Source of the DNA: Luminiphilus sp051201685
GTDB lineage: Bacteria; Pseudomonadota; Gammaproteobacteria; Pseudomonadales; Halieaceae
Assembly: GCF_051201685.1 (NCBI RefSeq)
Contig: NZ_CP179213.1
Span: 3,450,631-3,514,630 of the forward strand
DNA length: 64,000 nt
Direction of reading: 5' to 3'
Shown: one piece after another, positions 1 through 9,027 of the stretch
Layout: the number at the start of each line of letters is the position of its first letter
Numbering within the stretch: the first letter of the stretch is position 1
The notes under the pieces: model-generated
Database searches by the model: none
What the model saw: only the letters and a program-made list of their open reading frames with translations
What the model was told of the DNA's origin: nothing
Program-made: the position numbers and the translations under genes

Positions 1-685
1 TGGCGTGCAAGGTGCACAAACACAGGTGCCCGGTTTCAGCAAAGGCCAACGCCGCCTCCATAGTGCGGGCTGTGCGAATCTCGCCGATCATGATGACATC
101 GGGTGCTTGCCGCAATGTATTGGTTAGCGCCACGTCGTAAGACTCGGTATCTAAGCCCACCTCCCGCTGCGTCACCAAACACCCCTTATGCTGGTGCAAA
201 TACTCAATAGGGTCCTCCACGGTGACAATGTGCCCATGGCTGTGTGTATTTCTGTGGTCTAGCATGGCCGCGAGGGATGTCGACTTACCGGTGCCCGTGC
301 CACCGACAAAAATAACCAGACCTCGTTTCAGCATTGCCAGCTGGGCAATAACCTCGGGTAACCCTAGGTCAGAAAAACTCGGAATGTCCGCGCTTATTCT
401 GCGTAACACCAACCCCGGTAAACCCCGCTGTACAAACGCACTAGCTCTAAAGCGCCCATATTCAGGATGGGTAATTGCGTAATTGGCCTCATGGTGCATT
501 GCAAAGCTGCTGCGCTGAGCCGGGCTCATTGTCGACAAAATCAAATCACGGACTTCTTCCTCAGACTGGAGTCGCTTGTTGACCTGCACAAAATTGCCAT
601 CAACTTTAATCGTGATAGGTGCGTCTACTAACACAAACCCGTCGGACGCGCGCTGCTCGACTATTACCTTGAGAATGTCTTCCAT
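1..685 (-). CDS. pilU: Type IV pilus retraction ATPase PilU, 3' part cut by the window edge
   Basis: This is a hexameric secretion-type ATPase that works with PilT to retract type IV pili. The reading frame begins with ATG at 683-685 and runs off the left edge after about 228 residues, so the C-terminal third is missing. The Walker A motif GGTGTGKST lies near residues 128-136. An Asp box (HIVTVEDPIEY), a Walker B region (DVIMIGEIR) and a His box (TGHLCLCTLHA) at the cut end follow. It sits 35 bp downstream of pilT in the same direction, the usual pilT-pilU pair. An upstream ATG is followed almost at once by a stop in its own frame, which supports the chosen start. PilU rather than a second PilT is inferred from gene order and sequence style. 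Confidence 0.93.
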   Translation of the reverse strand, partial: MEDILKVIVEQRASDGFVLVDAPITIKVDGNFVQVNKRLQSEEEVRDLILSTMSPAQRSSFAMHHEANYAITHPEYGRFRASAFVQRGLPGLVLRRISADIPSFSDLGLPEVIAQLAMLKRGLVIFVGGTGTGKSTSLAAMLDHRNTHSHGHIVTVEDPIEYLHQHKGCLVTQREVGLDTESYDVALTNTLRQAPDVIMIGEIRTARTMEAALAFAETGHLCLCTLHA

Positions 686-720
686 GCTCAGTCAATGCTC
701 CATGGTTTGTTATTATGCAT

Positions 721-1758
721 CTAGACAATTAAGTCAGGCTGGCGAGCTTTCTCGCGGGCCACGCTGAGGCTGATAACCTTTTTCTCAACCAAATTTTGTA
801 AAGCCCAATCCATGGTTTGCATGCCATGAGCCTGTCCAGCCTGTATGGCCGAGTACATTTGCGCAACCTTGTCCTCTCGAACTAGGTTTCGGATCGCGGC
901 TGTGCCGCGCATGATCTCATGGGCCGCTACGCGCCCTCCGCCTTTGCGCTTTAACAATATTTGCGAAACAACGGCTTGGAGTGACTCAGCCAACATCGAG
1001 CGCACAACCGCTTTTTCTGCCGAGGGAAAGACATCAATGATGCGATCTATCGTTTTAGCAGCAGACGTTGTGTGCAAAGTGCCCAATACTAAATGGCCTG
1101 TTTCTGCTGCCGTCAGGGCAAGGCGAATGGTTTCGAGATCGCGCATCTCGCCCACCAAAATAATATCCGGATCCTCACGCAACGCTGATCGCAATGCTTC
1201 AGAAAATCCCAAGGTATCGCGATGCACCTCACGCTGGTTTACGAGACACCGTTTTGACTCATGGACAAATTCGATGGGATCTTCAATGGTTAGGATATGG
1301 TCGTAGCGATTGTCGTTGATAAAATCGACCATAGCGGCAAGGGTGGTCGACTTACCAGAACCCGTTGGCCCGGTAACCAAAACAAGGCCGCGGGGCAGGA
1401 GCGCTATCTCCTTAAAAACGTCCCCTAAGCCCAGCTCTTCCATTGAGGCTACTTTTGTCGGCACCGTTCTGAAAACCGCCGCCGCGCCCCGATTATGGTT
1501 GAATGCATTCACCCTGAATCGACCGACACCAGGGACTTCAAAAGAAAAATCTGTCTCTAAAAATTCCTCAAAATCTTTGCGCTGTCGATCGTTCATAATG
1601 TCGTAAACAAGATCGTGGACCTGAGCATGCTCTAACGGCGGAATATTGATACGTCGGACATCACCATCGACGCGAATCATAGGGGGCAGTCCCGAAGATA
1701 GGTGCAAATCAGAAGCCCCTTGCTTGGCACTGAATGCTAACAACTCCGTAATATCCAT
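721..1758 (-). CDS. pilT: Type IV pilus twitching motility ATPase PilT
   Basis: This is the main pilus retraction motor, a cytoplasmic hexameric ATPase. It has 345 residues, the family's normal length. Walker A GPTGSGKST is at about residues 130-138, Walker B with its catalytic Glu (DIILVGE) at 198-204, the His box at about 222-229, and the retraction-specific AIRNLVRE motif at 288-295. The frame is open further upstream, but the ATG at 1756-1758 is preceded by AGGAG at good spacing and gives the canonical MDITELL start. The gene is divergent from yggS, with a 56 bp gap holding both promoters. pilU follows downstream. Confidence 0.97.
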   Translation of the reverse strand: MDITELLAFSAKQGASDLHLSSGLPPMIRVDGDVRRINIPPLEHAQVHDLVYDIMNDRQRKDFEEFLETDFSFEVPGVGRFRVNAFNHNRGAAAVFRTVPTKVASMEELGLGDVFKEIALLPRGLVLVTGPTGSGKSTTLAAMVDFINDNRYDHILTIEDPIEFVHESKRCLVNQREVHRDTLGFSEALRSALREDPDIILVGEMRDLETIRLALTAAETGHLVLGTLHTTSAAKTIDRIIDVFPSAEKAVVRSMLAESLQAVVSQILLKRKGGGRVAAHEIMRGTAAIRNLVREDKVAQMYSAIQAGQAHGMQTMDWALQNLVEKKVISLSVAREKARQPDLIV

Positions 1759-1814
1759 GAACGGTCTCCTAAGACATAAACCATTGAACCCAGCAACCGC
1801 GGTATCATGGCAGT

Positions 1815-2501
1815 ATGGACGAAATAAATGTAGCGACCAATTTACACAGTATCCAGCGGCGTATAAGTACTGCTGAACAGCTTGCGAGTCGGCCTTCGGG
1901 GTCTGTCTCACTTTTGGCTGTCAGCAAAACAAAACCTGACAGCTTGATTCGGGATGCCTGGGAAGCAGGGCAGCGCGCCTTTGGTGAAAATTATGCCCAA
2001 GAGGCCGAGGAAAAAGCGCGACGCCTGGCAGATCTGGACATTGAGTGGCACTTTATTGGGCCGATTCAATCCAATAAAACCCGTGGCCTTGCGCAAACAA
2101 TGGCCTGGGTTCACAGCATAGACCGGCTGAAAATTGCCCAGCGGCTCAGCGACCAACGGCCTGAAAACCTGCCGCCTCTCAACATCTGCCTTCAATTAAA
2201 GCTGTCCCATGAGCCCAATAAATCTGGGATTGCCCCCTCAGAGCTTCCGCTACTCGCACAACAGGTCAGCAAACTCCCCAAATTGCATCTACGGGGTTTA
2301 ATGGTCATTCCAGCGGCGACGACAGATCTCCAAGAGCAACGACAATCCTTTAAGCAACTCAAAACGCTCCTCTTAGAGTTGCAAGTGCGCCATCCCGAAG
2401 TCGATACATTGTCAATGGGCATGTCCGGAGACCTAGAGGCCGCAATCGTTGAGGGCTCGACCGTGGTGCGCGTCGGCACCGACATTTTCGGAGCCCGCTA
2501 A
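1815..2501 (+). CDS. yggS: YggS/PLPBP family pyridoxal-phosphate homeostasis protein
   Basis: This is a single-domain alanine-racemase-fold protein that binds pyridoxal 5'-phosphate and buffers cellular B6 and amino-acid pools; no catalytic activity is established for the family. It has 228 residues. The PLP-binding Lys lies in the AVSKTK segment (about residue 38), GENYAQE follows, and the C-terminal phosphate-binding stretch SMGMSGD...GSTVVRVGT is complete. The position, divergent from pilT and upstream of proC, is the standard gammaproteobacterial context. Confidence 0.95.
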   Translation: MDEINVATNLHSIQRRISTAEQLASRPSGSVSLLAVSKTKPDSLIRDAWEAGQRAFGENYAQEAEEKARRLADLDIEWHFIGPIQSNKTRGLAQTMAWVHSIDRLKIAQRLSDQRPENLPPLNICLQLKLSHEPNKSGIAPSELPLLAQQVSKLPKLHLRGLMVIPAATTDLQEQRQSFKQLKTLLLELQVRHPEVDTLSMGMSGDLEAAIVEGSTVVRVGTDIFGAR

Positions 2502-2584
2502 AAGATCTGCGCAATACCCCGAGAACCTAAGCGCCGCGTTATACTCCACGCATCGAGACATCAAATGGGTATCAGACCTTGGAT

Positions 2585-3412
2585 ATGACGCAACTGCCTC
2601 AAACGATCGGGTTCGTCGGAGCGGGCAATATGGCTTCCGCAATTATCGGCGGCCTAGTAAGCGCCGGTTATGACCCCAAGCGTTTATGTGCTGTGGACCC
2701 CAATGAGGCCGCTCTAGCCAAGCTTCAGGCTTTGGGCGTGGGCGAGCTTGGCACGCAGCCTGGCCCACGGTTTCAAAGCTGTGAGCTCGTCGTTCTGGCC
2801 GTGAAGCCGCAATTTATGACCGCCGCAGCCGAAGGGGTTAAACACCACCTTTGTGCAACAGCCGCCGTTATGTCGGTAGCAGCGGGAATTAGCGTCGGGG
2901 CGCTGAAAGCCCAGCTCGGTAATTCCGGCTTGCCCGTTGTGCGCTGCATGCCCAATACACCGGCGCTAGTCGGCGCGGGCGCCTCGGGCCTGTTTGGGAG
3001 TGCCGAGGTCAGCGCCGATCAACGGGCAGGAATCGAAGGCGTTATGAGCGTCGTCGGCACCACCATTTGGCTTGAAGAAGAAAGTCATATTGATGTGGTG
3101 ACCGCCGTGTCGGGCAGCGGCCCAGCCTATTTTTTTGCCTTTATGGAAGCCATGATCGCGACTGGAGAGAAGCTAGGCCTTGATCATCAAACGGCGAGTC
3201 AGCTAACGCTGCAGACGGCCTTAGGTGCTGCCAAACTGGCGACCCAACACTCCGACTCCGTCGGCGAATTGCGCCGTAACGTGACCAGCCCGGGTGGCAC
3301 GACGGAGCAAGCCTTGGCAAGTTTCAGTCAAGACAACCTAGCGGGGCTGGTCGACAAGGGCATGCAGGCCTGCTGGGTTCGTGCTCAGGAAATGGCAAAG
3401 GAGTTTGGTTAA
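2585..3412 (+). CDS. proC: Pyrroline-5-carboxylate reductase
   Basis: The enzyme reduces 1-pyrroline-5-carboxylate to L-proline with NAD(P)H, the last step of proline synthesis, in the cytoplasm. The N-terminal Rossmann motif is GFVGAGNMASAI, and the C-terminal dimerisation/active-site segment VSGSGPAYFFAFMEA is present. A TTG at 2579 lies two codons upstream in the same frame, but the ATG at 2585 is preferred. Neither start has a strong ribosome binding site. The stop is 2 bp before yggT, so the two are probably co-transcribed. Confidence 0.95.
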   Translation: MTQLPQTIGFVGAGNMASAIIGGLVSAGYDPKRLCAVDPNEAALAKLQALGVGELGTQPGPRFQSCELVVLAVKPQFMTAAAEGVKHHLCATAAVMSVAAGISVGALKAQLGNSGLPVVRCMPNTPALVGAGASGLFGSAEVSADQRAGIEGVMSVVGTTIWLEEESHIDVVTAVSGSGPAYFFAFMEAMIATGEKLGLDHQTASQLTLQTALGAAKLATQHSDSVGELRRNVTSPGGTTEQALASFSQDNLAGLVDKGMQACWVRAQEMAKEFG

Positions 3413-3414
3413 CA

Positions 3415-4002
3415 ATGGCAGCACTCAATGACATTGCACGATATCTGCTAGAAACAGCAGCGTCGTTCTATCTGATTCTGACGGTGTTGAGAGGGATGTT
3501 GCAGCTCGCTCGCGCCGATTTTTACAATCCAATTTCACAGTTTGTGGTGCGCGTCACCAATCCACCGTTACGCGTGATCCACCGGGTTATCCCCAATGCC
3601 GGCCGCTTCGATCCCGCCGTGCTGTTATTGGCTGTGGCGGTGCAAATCTTAGCCATCGTGGCCAAGCTAGCACTCGCGGGCGTTGCACTTCCCGATCTCA
3701 CTTCGTTGGTTATTTGGGGGCTGCTGGGGGTCATGGGACTAATCATTAACACCTACCTGATTGCCCTTGTTGTCATGATCGTTATTAGTTGGGTCGCCCC
3801 GGGAACTCGACACCCCGCAGTGCTGCTGACCTACCAAATCACCGAGCCCATCATGTCCCCAGTGCGCTCGATGTTGCCATCGATGGGCGGGCTCGACTTT
3901 TCGCCTATCGTTATTTTTATTGCGATAAATATGATTCAAATAGCCCTTCGACACATGGCGACCGCCGCGGGACTCCCCCTGCAACTGGTGATGGGTATCT
4001 AA
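3415..4002 (+). CDS. yggT: YggT family integral membrane protein
   Basis: This is a small inner-membrane protein of 195 residues built from two YGGT repeats, each with a hydrophobic helix pair and a polar motif (NPISQFVVRVTNPPLRVIHRVIP in the first half, a related ITEPIMSPVRSMLP in the second). YggT proteins have been linked to osmotic-shock tolerance, but no molecular function is settled. It lies between proC and metX with 2-3 bp gaps, the conserved context in Pseudomonas-like genomes. Confidence 0.92.
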   Translation: MAALNDIARYLLETAASFYLILTVLRGMLQLARADFYNPISQFVVRVTNPPLRVIHRVIPNAGRFDPAVLLLAVAVQILAIVAKLALAGVALPDLTSLVIWGLLGVMGLIINTYLIALVVMIVISWVAPGTRHPAVLLTYQITEPIMSPVRSMLPSMGGLDFSPIVIFIAINMIQIALRHMATAAGLPLQLVMGI

Positions 4003-4005
4003 CTG

Positions 4006-5139
4006 ATGGCACACCCCGGGGAAGTCAGCCTAGTAACACCTGTGCGGGAGGTTTTTTCGGAAACCCTAAACCTCTCTTCTGGGCGAACGCTGGCGGGCTT
4101 TGAACTGATCACGGAAACCTATGGCCATCTCAATGCGCAGCGTAGTAACGCTGTTTTGATCTGCCATGCGCTAAGCGGCAATCATCATGCAGCCGGCCGC
4201 TACGACCTATCGGACCCCAAACCCGGATGGTGGGACCTGCATGTCGGCCCCGGTAAAGCAGTAGATACCAATCGTTTTTTTGTTGTCTCCCTCAATAATA
4301 TTGGTGGCTGTGATGGCAGTTCAGGGCCAAACACCCTAAACCCAGAGACCCAACAACCTTGGGGACCTGAATTCCCCCAAGTTAGCGTGGCCGACTGGGT
4401 CATGACGCAGGCAATGCTGGCCGACCGGCTGGGTATTGATAGTTGGGCCGCAGTGATTGGTGGCAGCCTAGGCGGCATGCAAGCGCTCCACTGGGCAGCC
4501 CATTATCCTGACCGCGTGCGCAACTGCGTTGCACTCGCAGCGGCACCCAAACTCACCGCTCAAAATATTGCCTTTAATGAAATCGCTCGTCAGGCCATTC
4601 TTTCAGACCCTGACTGGCTGGCCGGCCACTACCAGCGAGAGGCCGCAAACCCTGCCCGAGGCTTGTCTTTGGCCCGAATGGTCGGCCACCTCACCTACAT
4701 GTCGGCAGACGGTATGAGTGACCGCTTTGGACGAGATACCCGCGAAGGGCCTTCGGATGCGATCAATCCCGGGGAAATGGTATTTCAGGTAGAAAGCTAC
4801 CTTCGCTATCAAGGTAAACAGTTTTCCACACGCTTCGACGCTAATACCTACCTCTTGATGACACGAGCTCTGGACCGCTTCGATATCGCTGCAGATTTTA
4901 ATGATTCACTGAGCGAGGCTATGGCCGCCACAAGCTCGCGGATGCTGATTATCGCCTTCTCCAGTGATTGGCGATTTTCACCGGCACGGTCCAGAGAGCT
5001 AGTCGACGCTTTACTGGCTGCAGGGAAACCTGTTAGCTACGCCGAAATTGAAACAGACGCCGGACACGATGCGTTTTTGCTCGATGAGCCACACTACACT
5101 GGGCTATTTTCTGCCTGGATGCAGCGGGTAGTTATTTAA
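4006..5139 (+). CDS. metX: Homoserine O-acyltransferase MetX (acetyl- or succinyl-)
   Basis: This alpha/beta-hydrolase acylates L-homoserine, the committed step into methionine. It has 377 residues. The nucleophile elbow GGSLGGMQ puts the catalytic Ser near residue 154, the Asp is in SSDWRFSP, and the His is in AGHDAF near the C-terminus. The family motifs NNIGGCDGSSGP and LSGNHH are intact. From memory, an Arg after SSDW is reported to mark succinyl-CoA-using MetX enzymes, so the succinyl form is more likely here, but the donor cannot be proven from sequence. It ends in a TAATG overlap with metW. Confidence 0.94.
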   Translation: MAHPGEVSLVTPVREVFSETLNLSSGRTLAGFELITETYGHLNAQRSNAVLICHALSGNHHAAGRYDLSDPKPGWWDLHVGPGKAVDTNRFFVVSLNNIGGCDGSSGPNTLNPETQQPWGPEFPQVSVADWVMTQAMLADRLGIDSWAAVIGGSLGGMQALHWAAHYPDRVRNCVALAAAPKLTAQNIAFNEIARQAILSDPDWLAGHYQREAANPARGLSLARMVGHLTYMSADGMSDRFGRDTREGPSDAINPGEMVFQVESYLRYQGKQFSTRFDANTYLLMTRALDRFDIAADFNDSLSEAMAATSSRMLIIAFSSDWRFSPARSRELVDALLAAGKPVSYAEIETDAGHDAFLLDEPHYTGLFSAWMQRVVI

Positions 5140-5732
5140 TGCGCTACGACCTCACGCAAATTGAATCCTGGATTCCCGAAGGAAGTCGCGTGCTCGATTT
5201 GGGCTGTGGTGATGGTGCATTCCTAACTCGACTGCAGGAAACACGTCGTGTGCAAGGAATGGGGTTAGAGCTTGACCCAGATAATCTCATTGCAGCCACG
5301 CAACGCGGCATTGATATCGTGCAGCAAGATATGGATCAAGGCCTGAGCAATTTTCCAGAGGACAGCTTTGAGATTGTGGTCCTCGCTCATGCTCTGCAGG
5401 TCCTTCACCGACCCGATAAAGTCTTACAAGATATGGTCCGTATTGGGCGCGAGGCCATTGTAACGTTCCCCAACTTTGGCCACTGGCGATGCCGATTACA
5501 TCTTGGGTTAAACGGGCGGATGCCGGTATCAAAAGATTTGCCTTTCCACTGGTATGACACGCCCAACATCCACTTCTGTACGGTTAAAGATTTTGAAGCT
5601 CTGTGCTCAAACTTGAATATCGCCATTATGGATCGAGATATTGTCTCTGGTCCCACAACCGCCCTATTCAAACAGTGGCTACCCAATTTATTTGGCTCAA
5701 CCGCTATCTTTAGGATCAAGGCATGCGACTAA
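5139..5732 (+). CDS. metW: Methionine biosynthesis protein MetW (SAM-dependent methyltransferase fold)
   Basis: This is a 197-residue class I methyltransferase-fold protein that travels with MetX and is needed for, or stimulates, its acyltransferase activity in several bacteria. The SAM-binding motif VLDLGCGDGAFL is near residue 19, and the Asp-containing acidic loop GLELDPDN follows. Its start overlaps the metX stop, so translation is probably coupled. It overlaps the following DUF4426 gene by 10 bp. Confidence 0.95.
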   Translation: MRYDLTQIESWIPEGSRVLDLGCGDGAFLTRLQETRRVQGMGLELDPDNLIAATQRGIDIVQQDMDQGLSNFPEDSFEIVVLAHALQVLHRPDKVLQDMVRIGREAIVTFPNFGHWRCRLHLGLNGRMPVSKDLPFHWYDTPNIHFCTVKDFEALCSNLNIAIMDRDIVSGPTTALFKQWLPNLFGSTAIFRIKACD

Positions 5733-6163
5733 GCTTTATTTTATTTGTAGCGTTTTCTTTCCTAGCGCTGGGTGCTCAAGGACAGCAGTCTCAGCGCTTT
5801 GATCGCTTTGAACTGCATCGCAGCGTTGTCTATACAACGTTTTTATCCCCTGAAATTGCCGCAGAATACGGCATAGCCCGGGGCGACTTTAAGGCGATAC
5901 TCACCCTGTCGGTAAGAGATGTAGAAGCGGGCGAAACAGCGGGACGGCCCATGTTAATAAAAGGTGAAACTTGGGATCTCATCCGAGGTGACACACTGGA
6001 ATTTAAAGAAATTCGCGAGAATAACGCCACCTACTATATTGCTGACTTTGAGTTTATTGATCGCGAGTGGCGTTTCTTTGAATTTGATTTTAGGCCCGAA
6101 GGTAGCGAGCAAACCTACCACTACAAATTTAAGACGCAACTGTGGAAGCAAAGCGAGAAATAA
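5723..6163 (+). CDS. DUF4426 domain-containing exported protein
   Basis: This 146-residue protein begins with a clear signal peptide (MRLSFILFVAFSFLALGAQG) followed by a soluble, charged domain typical of DUF4426. Function is unknown. The family is regularly found directly after metXW in gammaproteobacteria, as here, which suggests but does not prove a link to methionine or envelope stress. It overlaps metW by 10 bp and abuts rdgB, so it belongs to the same transcription unit. Confidence 0.88.
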   Translation: MRLSFILFVAFSFLALGAQGQQSQRFDRFELHRSVVYTTFLSPEIAAEYGIARGDFKAILTLSVRDVEAGETAGRPMLIKGETWDLIRGDTLEFKEIRENNATYYIADFEFIDREWRFFEFDFRPEGSEQTYHYKFKTQLWKQSEK

Positions 6164-6763
6164 TTGGTGACCGGCAGCAACAACATAACCCTGCTGGCTA
6201 GCGGCAATGCGGGAAAGCTCAAGGAACTTCAGGCCGCCTTATCAGTTACGGGCCTTGTGTTACGCCCCCAAAGTGACTTTAACGTGCCTGAAGCAGATGA
6301 AGACGGACTCACCTTCGTCGAAAATGCATTGAAAAAAGCCCGCAACGCCGCTCTCTACACGGGTCTTCCCGCTCTAGCTGACGACTCGGGCTTGGTGGTA
6401 CCCGCACTAGGTGGCGCCCCGGGTATTCATTCGGCTCGCTACTCTGGCCAAGGTGATGTGCAAAACAACGTTAAATTGCTGCGGGAAATGGCGCCCTTTA
6501 ATGGCGACGACCGTAGAGCTTGGTTTATTTGTGTGCTGGTCCGGGTGACCAGCGCAAATGATCCAACGCCCATTATTGCTGAAGGTTATTGGCATGGTCA
6601 CATTGCCAAGGAACCCGCAGGGACCTTGGGTTTTGGCTATGACCCTTTATTTGAAATAGACGATACCGGCCGCACTGCAGCTGAACTAAGCCCAACAGAG
6701 AAGCAAGCGTTGAGTCACCGTGGCCAAGCTGTGCGAATACTGCGTCACAAACTTGAACACTGA
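6164..6763 (+). CDS. rdgB: XTP/dITP diphosphatase (RdgB/HAM1 family)
   Basis: The enzyme removes non-canonical purine nucleotides (ITP, dITP, XTP) by hydrolysis to the monophosphate, protecting DNA and RNA. It has 199 residues. The N-terminal motif ASGNAGKLKEL and the active-site stretch ADDSGLVVPALGGAPG-IHSARYSG are complete, as is the C-terminal GFGYDPLF and SHRGQA. The start is either TTG at 6164, directly after the previous stop, or GTG at 6167; both are non-ATG. The 3' end overlaps hemW. Confidence 0.95.
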   Translation: MVTGSNNITLLASGNAGKLKELQAALSVTGLVLRPQSDFNVPEADEDGLTFVENALKKARNAALYTGLPALADDSGLVVPALGGAPGIHSARYSGQGDVQNNVKLLREMAPFNGDDRRAWFICVLVRVTSANDPTPIIAEGYWHGHIAKEPAGTLGFGYDPLFEIDDTGRTAAELSPTEKQALSHRGQAVRILRHKLEH

Positions 6764-7919
6764 TCAGATCCCACTGGCCCTTTACGTACACCTGCCTTGG
6801 TGTGAGCGGAAGTGTCCCTACTGTGATTTTAACTCTCATGAGCAATTCGATAACAGTTTAGAAAGCGGCTACATCGATGCCCTATTGACCGACTTAGAGC
6901 AGCAGTTGGCTGAAATGCCACCGCGCCCCCTTTTTTCAATCTTTATCGGAGGGGGAACACCTAGCCTATTTAGCGGGAAAAGCATCGGCAAGTTACTTCA
7001 GGGTATTGACCAATCTTGGGGTATTCCAACAGCCACTGAAGTCACCATGGAGGCCAACCCAGGGAGTGCTGAGGCCGCGAGATTTGCCGATTATCGAAAC
7101 GCTGGCGTCAACCGTCTTAGCCTTGGTATACAGACCTTTGCTGACGTGCAGCTCACCGCCCTAGGGCGGGTTCACAACAGCACCCAAGCGGTACAGGCCA
7201 TTCATCTGGCAAAAAATAATTTCGAGCGTTTTAATCTGGATATCATGCACGGCTTGCCGGGCCAATCTGTAGGGGCAGCGCTTGATGACTTGGAGCGGGC
7301 TATCGATTACGCCCAGGGCCATGTTTCGTGGTACCAATTAACGATTGAACCGAATACCACATTTTGGTCACGCCCCCCCACACTGCCTAACGACGATATT
7401 CTTACTGATATTCAAGATGCAGGGGAGGCTCGTTTTAACGACTCTGGCCTCACCCAATATGAAGTATCAGCTTGGGCGGCCCCGCAGCAAGCATCAAAGC
7501 ACAACTCAAATTATTGGACCTTTGGGGACTACATTGGCATTGGCGCCGGTGCTCATGGAAAGATCACCCGGGAAAATGGCACGATTACCCGGACACGTCG
7601 AAGCCGATCGCCCCGGGATTATCTCACCGGCGTTAGTCAAAGCGTTAAACCCCAGCAGCACGAAATTCCGAAACTGGAACTGCCGGTTGAATTTATGCTG
7701 AACGCCCTTCGTCTAAAAAGCGGTGTACCGGCGTCACTTTTTAAAGCGCACACAGGCTTGGAACTGGCGGTTGTGATGCCACAGATAGAGCAGCTCGTTG
7801 CTCAAGGGCTCATGTCTGATAATCGCGAGTCCATCGCTACCACTGACCGCGGCTTCAGGTTTCTCAACGATGTAGTCGCCAGCTTTATGGACAACCACGA
7901 AGCAGTATCAAGTATCTAA
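6753..7919 (+). CDS. hemW: Radical SAM heme chaperone HemW
   Basis: This radical SAM protein, formerly called an oxygen-independent coproporphyrinogen oxidase homologue, acts as a heme chaperone. The Fe-S motif CxxxCxxC is seen as C-ERK-C-PY-C at residues 17-24, followed by FIGGGTPSLF. The extra fourth Cys of HemN is not present, which fits HemW. The frame is open back to a GTG at 6720. The TTG at 6753 gives an N-terminus aligned with known HemW (NTDQIPLALYVHLPWC) and an 11 bp overlap with rdgB, so it is preferred. There is no nearby ATG. It converges on trmB with a 12 bp overlap. Confidence 0.92.
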   Translation: MNTDQIPLALYVHLPWCERKCPYCDFNSHEQFDNSLESGYIDALLTDLEQQLAEMPPRPLFSIFIGGGTPSLFSGKSIGKLLQGIDQSWGIPTATEVTMEANPGSAEAARFADYRNAGVNRLSLGIQTFADVQLTALGRVHNSTQAVQAIHLAKNNFERFNLDIMHGLPGQSVGAALDDLERAIDYAQGHVSWYQLTIEPNTTFWSRPPTLPNDDILTDIQDAGEARFNDSGLTQYEVSAWAAPQQASKHNSNYWTFGDYIGIGAGAHGKITRENGTITRTRRSRSPRDYLTGVSQSVKPQQHEIPKLELPVEFMLNALRLKSGVPASLFKAHTGLELAVVMPQIEQLVAQGLMSDNRESIATTDRGFRFLNDVVASFMDNHEAVSSI

Positions 7920-8594
7920 CTTCTCGAATACTAAATCCCGAACACCGTGGCCCAATTTAGTGCCACGGCGCTCGAATTTCGTCTCAGGGCGCCAAGCTGG
8001 ACGTGGTACGTATTGACCGGTGTCTGACGTATTTCGCAAGGTCGGTTCAGCTTCTAAGACCGCCAGCATGTCCTCTGCGTAGGGCATCCAGTCGGTTGCT
8101 AAATGAATTCTCCCCCCCGAAGCCAATAGTGCCGCAGCTTTTGTAATAAACGCAGGTTGAATCAAGCGGCGCTTATGGTGGCGTTTTTTGTGCCAGGGGT
8201 CGGGGAAAAAGATTTGTAAAATATCGACTGAGCCCTTTGGAATGCATTGATCGAGCACAACCATGGCATCTTCAGCATAAACCCGGATATTTTTTACGTC
8301 TCGATCTAAAGCCTGACCTAATAACCGGCCAACACCCGGAGTGTGGACCTCAATACCCAAAAATCGACTCCTTGGTGAGGTTTCCGCCATCGCCAAGAGC
8401 GAGTCACCCATGCCAAATCCAATTTCTACAATGCGCGGCCCTCGGGATTCCCAGCTCGATTCCCAATTTAATGGCCCGTTTGAAGCCGTCAAACCATACT
8501 GCGGAAAGCCAAGCGACCAACCGCGCTCTTGGCCCGCCGTCATTCTGCCGGCCCGCAGAACAAAGCTGCGAATAGGTCTATTGATTTCTGTCAT
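7908..8594 (-). CDS. trmB: tRNA (guanine-N7-)-methyltransferase
   Basis: The enzyme methylates N7 of G46 in the tRNA variable loop using SAM. It has 228 residues. The SAM site VEIGFGMGDSLL is present, as are the family motifs FFPDPWHKKRHHKRRL and ATDWMPYAEDM. It is on the opposite strand to hemW, with overlapping 3' ends, and 12 bp downstream of a DUF423 gene with which it is probably co-transcribed. Confidence 0.96.
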   Translation of the reverse strand: MTEINRPIRSFVLRAGRMTAGQERGWSLGFPQYGLTASNGPLNWESSWESRGPRIVEIGFGMGDSLLAMAETSPRSRFLGIEVHTPGVGRLLGQALDRDVKNIRVYAEDAMVVLDQCIPKGSVDILQIFFPDPWHKKRHHKRRLIQPAFITKAAALLASGGRIHLATDWMPYAEDMLAVLEAEPTLRNTSDTGQYVPRPAWRPETKFERRGTKLGHGVRDLVFEKLDT

Positions 8595-8606
8595 GAGACT
8601 GGCGGC

Positions 8607-9017
8607 TCAGGGCGCAGCATGACTCTCTCCCGCTAACCCACATGCCATCAAAATCATCCAGGCCGCGAGTAATGCTACCCCTCCAAGGGGGGTAATAGGG
8701 CCAAAGGCGCCAATACCCGTTAACACCAGAAGGTAAAGAGACCCCGAGAACAACACAACACCCGCAACTATTAATCCACAGGCCCATAACAGCCAAAATT
8801 TCAGTCGGGGTGAGAGGGTACGCTGCTGCCAGCCAGATACCGAAAGCAAAGCCACTGCATGAAGCAGCTGATAGCTCGCGGCGGTCTCCCAAGTATGCAT
8901 CTGCTCAGGTGTCACAAGCTCGCGAAGACCGTGGGCACCAAACGCACCAGCGGCCACGCCGAGGAAGCCTAGTAGCGCGGCCAGAATTCTTGGCCAGCGA
9001 GGTCCTACATCTACCAC
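8607..9017 (-). CDS. DUF423 family small integral membrane protein
   Basis: This 136-residue protein has four hydrophobic helices and the family's conserved N-terminal GAFGAHGL motif plus a C-terminal ITPLGGVALLAAWMIL segment. It resembles YgdD of E. coli. Function is not known. It lies between rpoH (10 bp gap) and trmB (12 bp gap) on the same strand, so it may be read through from the rpoH promoter. Confidence 0.9.
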   Translation of the reverse strand: MVDVGPRWPRILAALLGFLGVAAGAFGAHGLRELVTPEQMHTWETAASYQLLHAVALLSVSGWQQRTLSPRLKFWLLWACGLIVAGVVLFSGSLYLLVLTGIGAFGPITPLGGVALLAAWMILMACGLAGESHAAP

Positions 9018-9027
9018 ATCGAAACGC

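Noticed and set aside
845..1606. Plus-strand ORFs of 153 and 98 codons opposite pilT
   Set aside because: They are antisense shadows of pilT, with no homology and no ribosome binding sites. The same applies to most other overlapping short ORFs in the window.
1759..1911. N-terminal extension of PilT to 396 residues
   Set aside because: The extension overlaps the divergent yggS gene and lacks PilT homology; the ATG at 1758 with AGGAG is the normal start.
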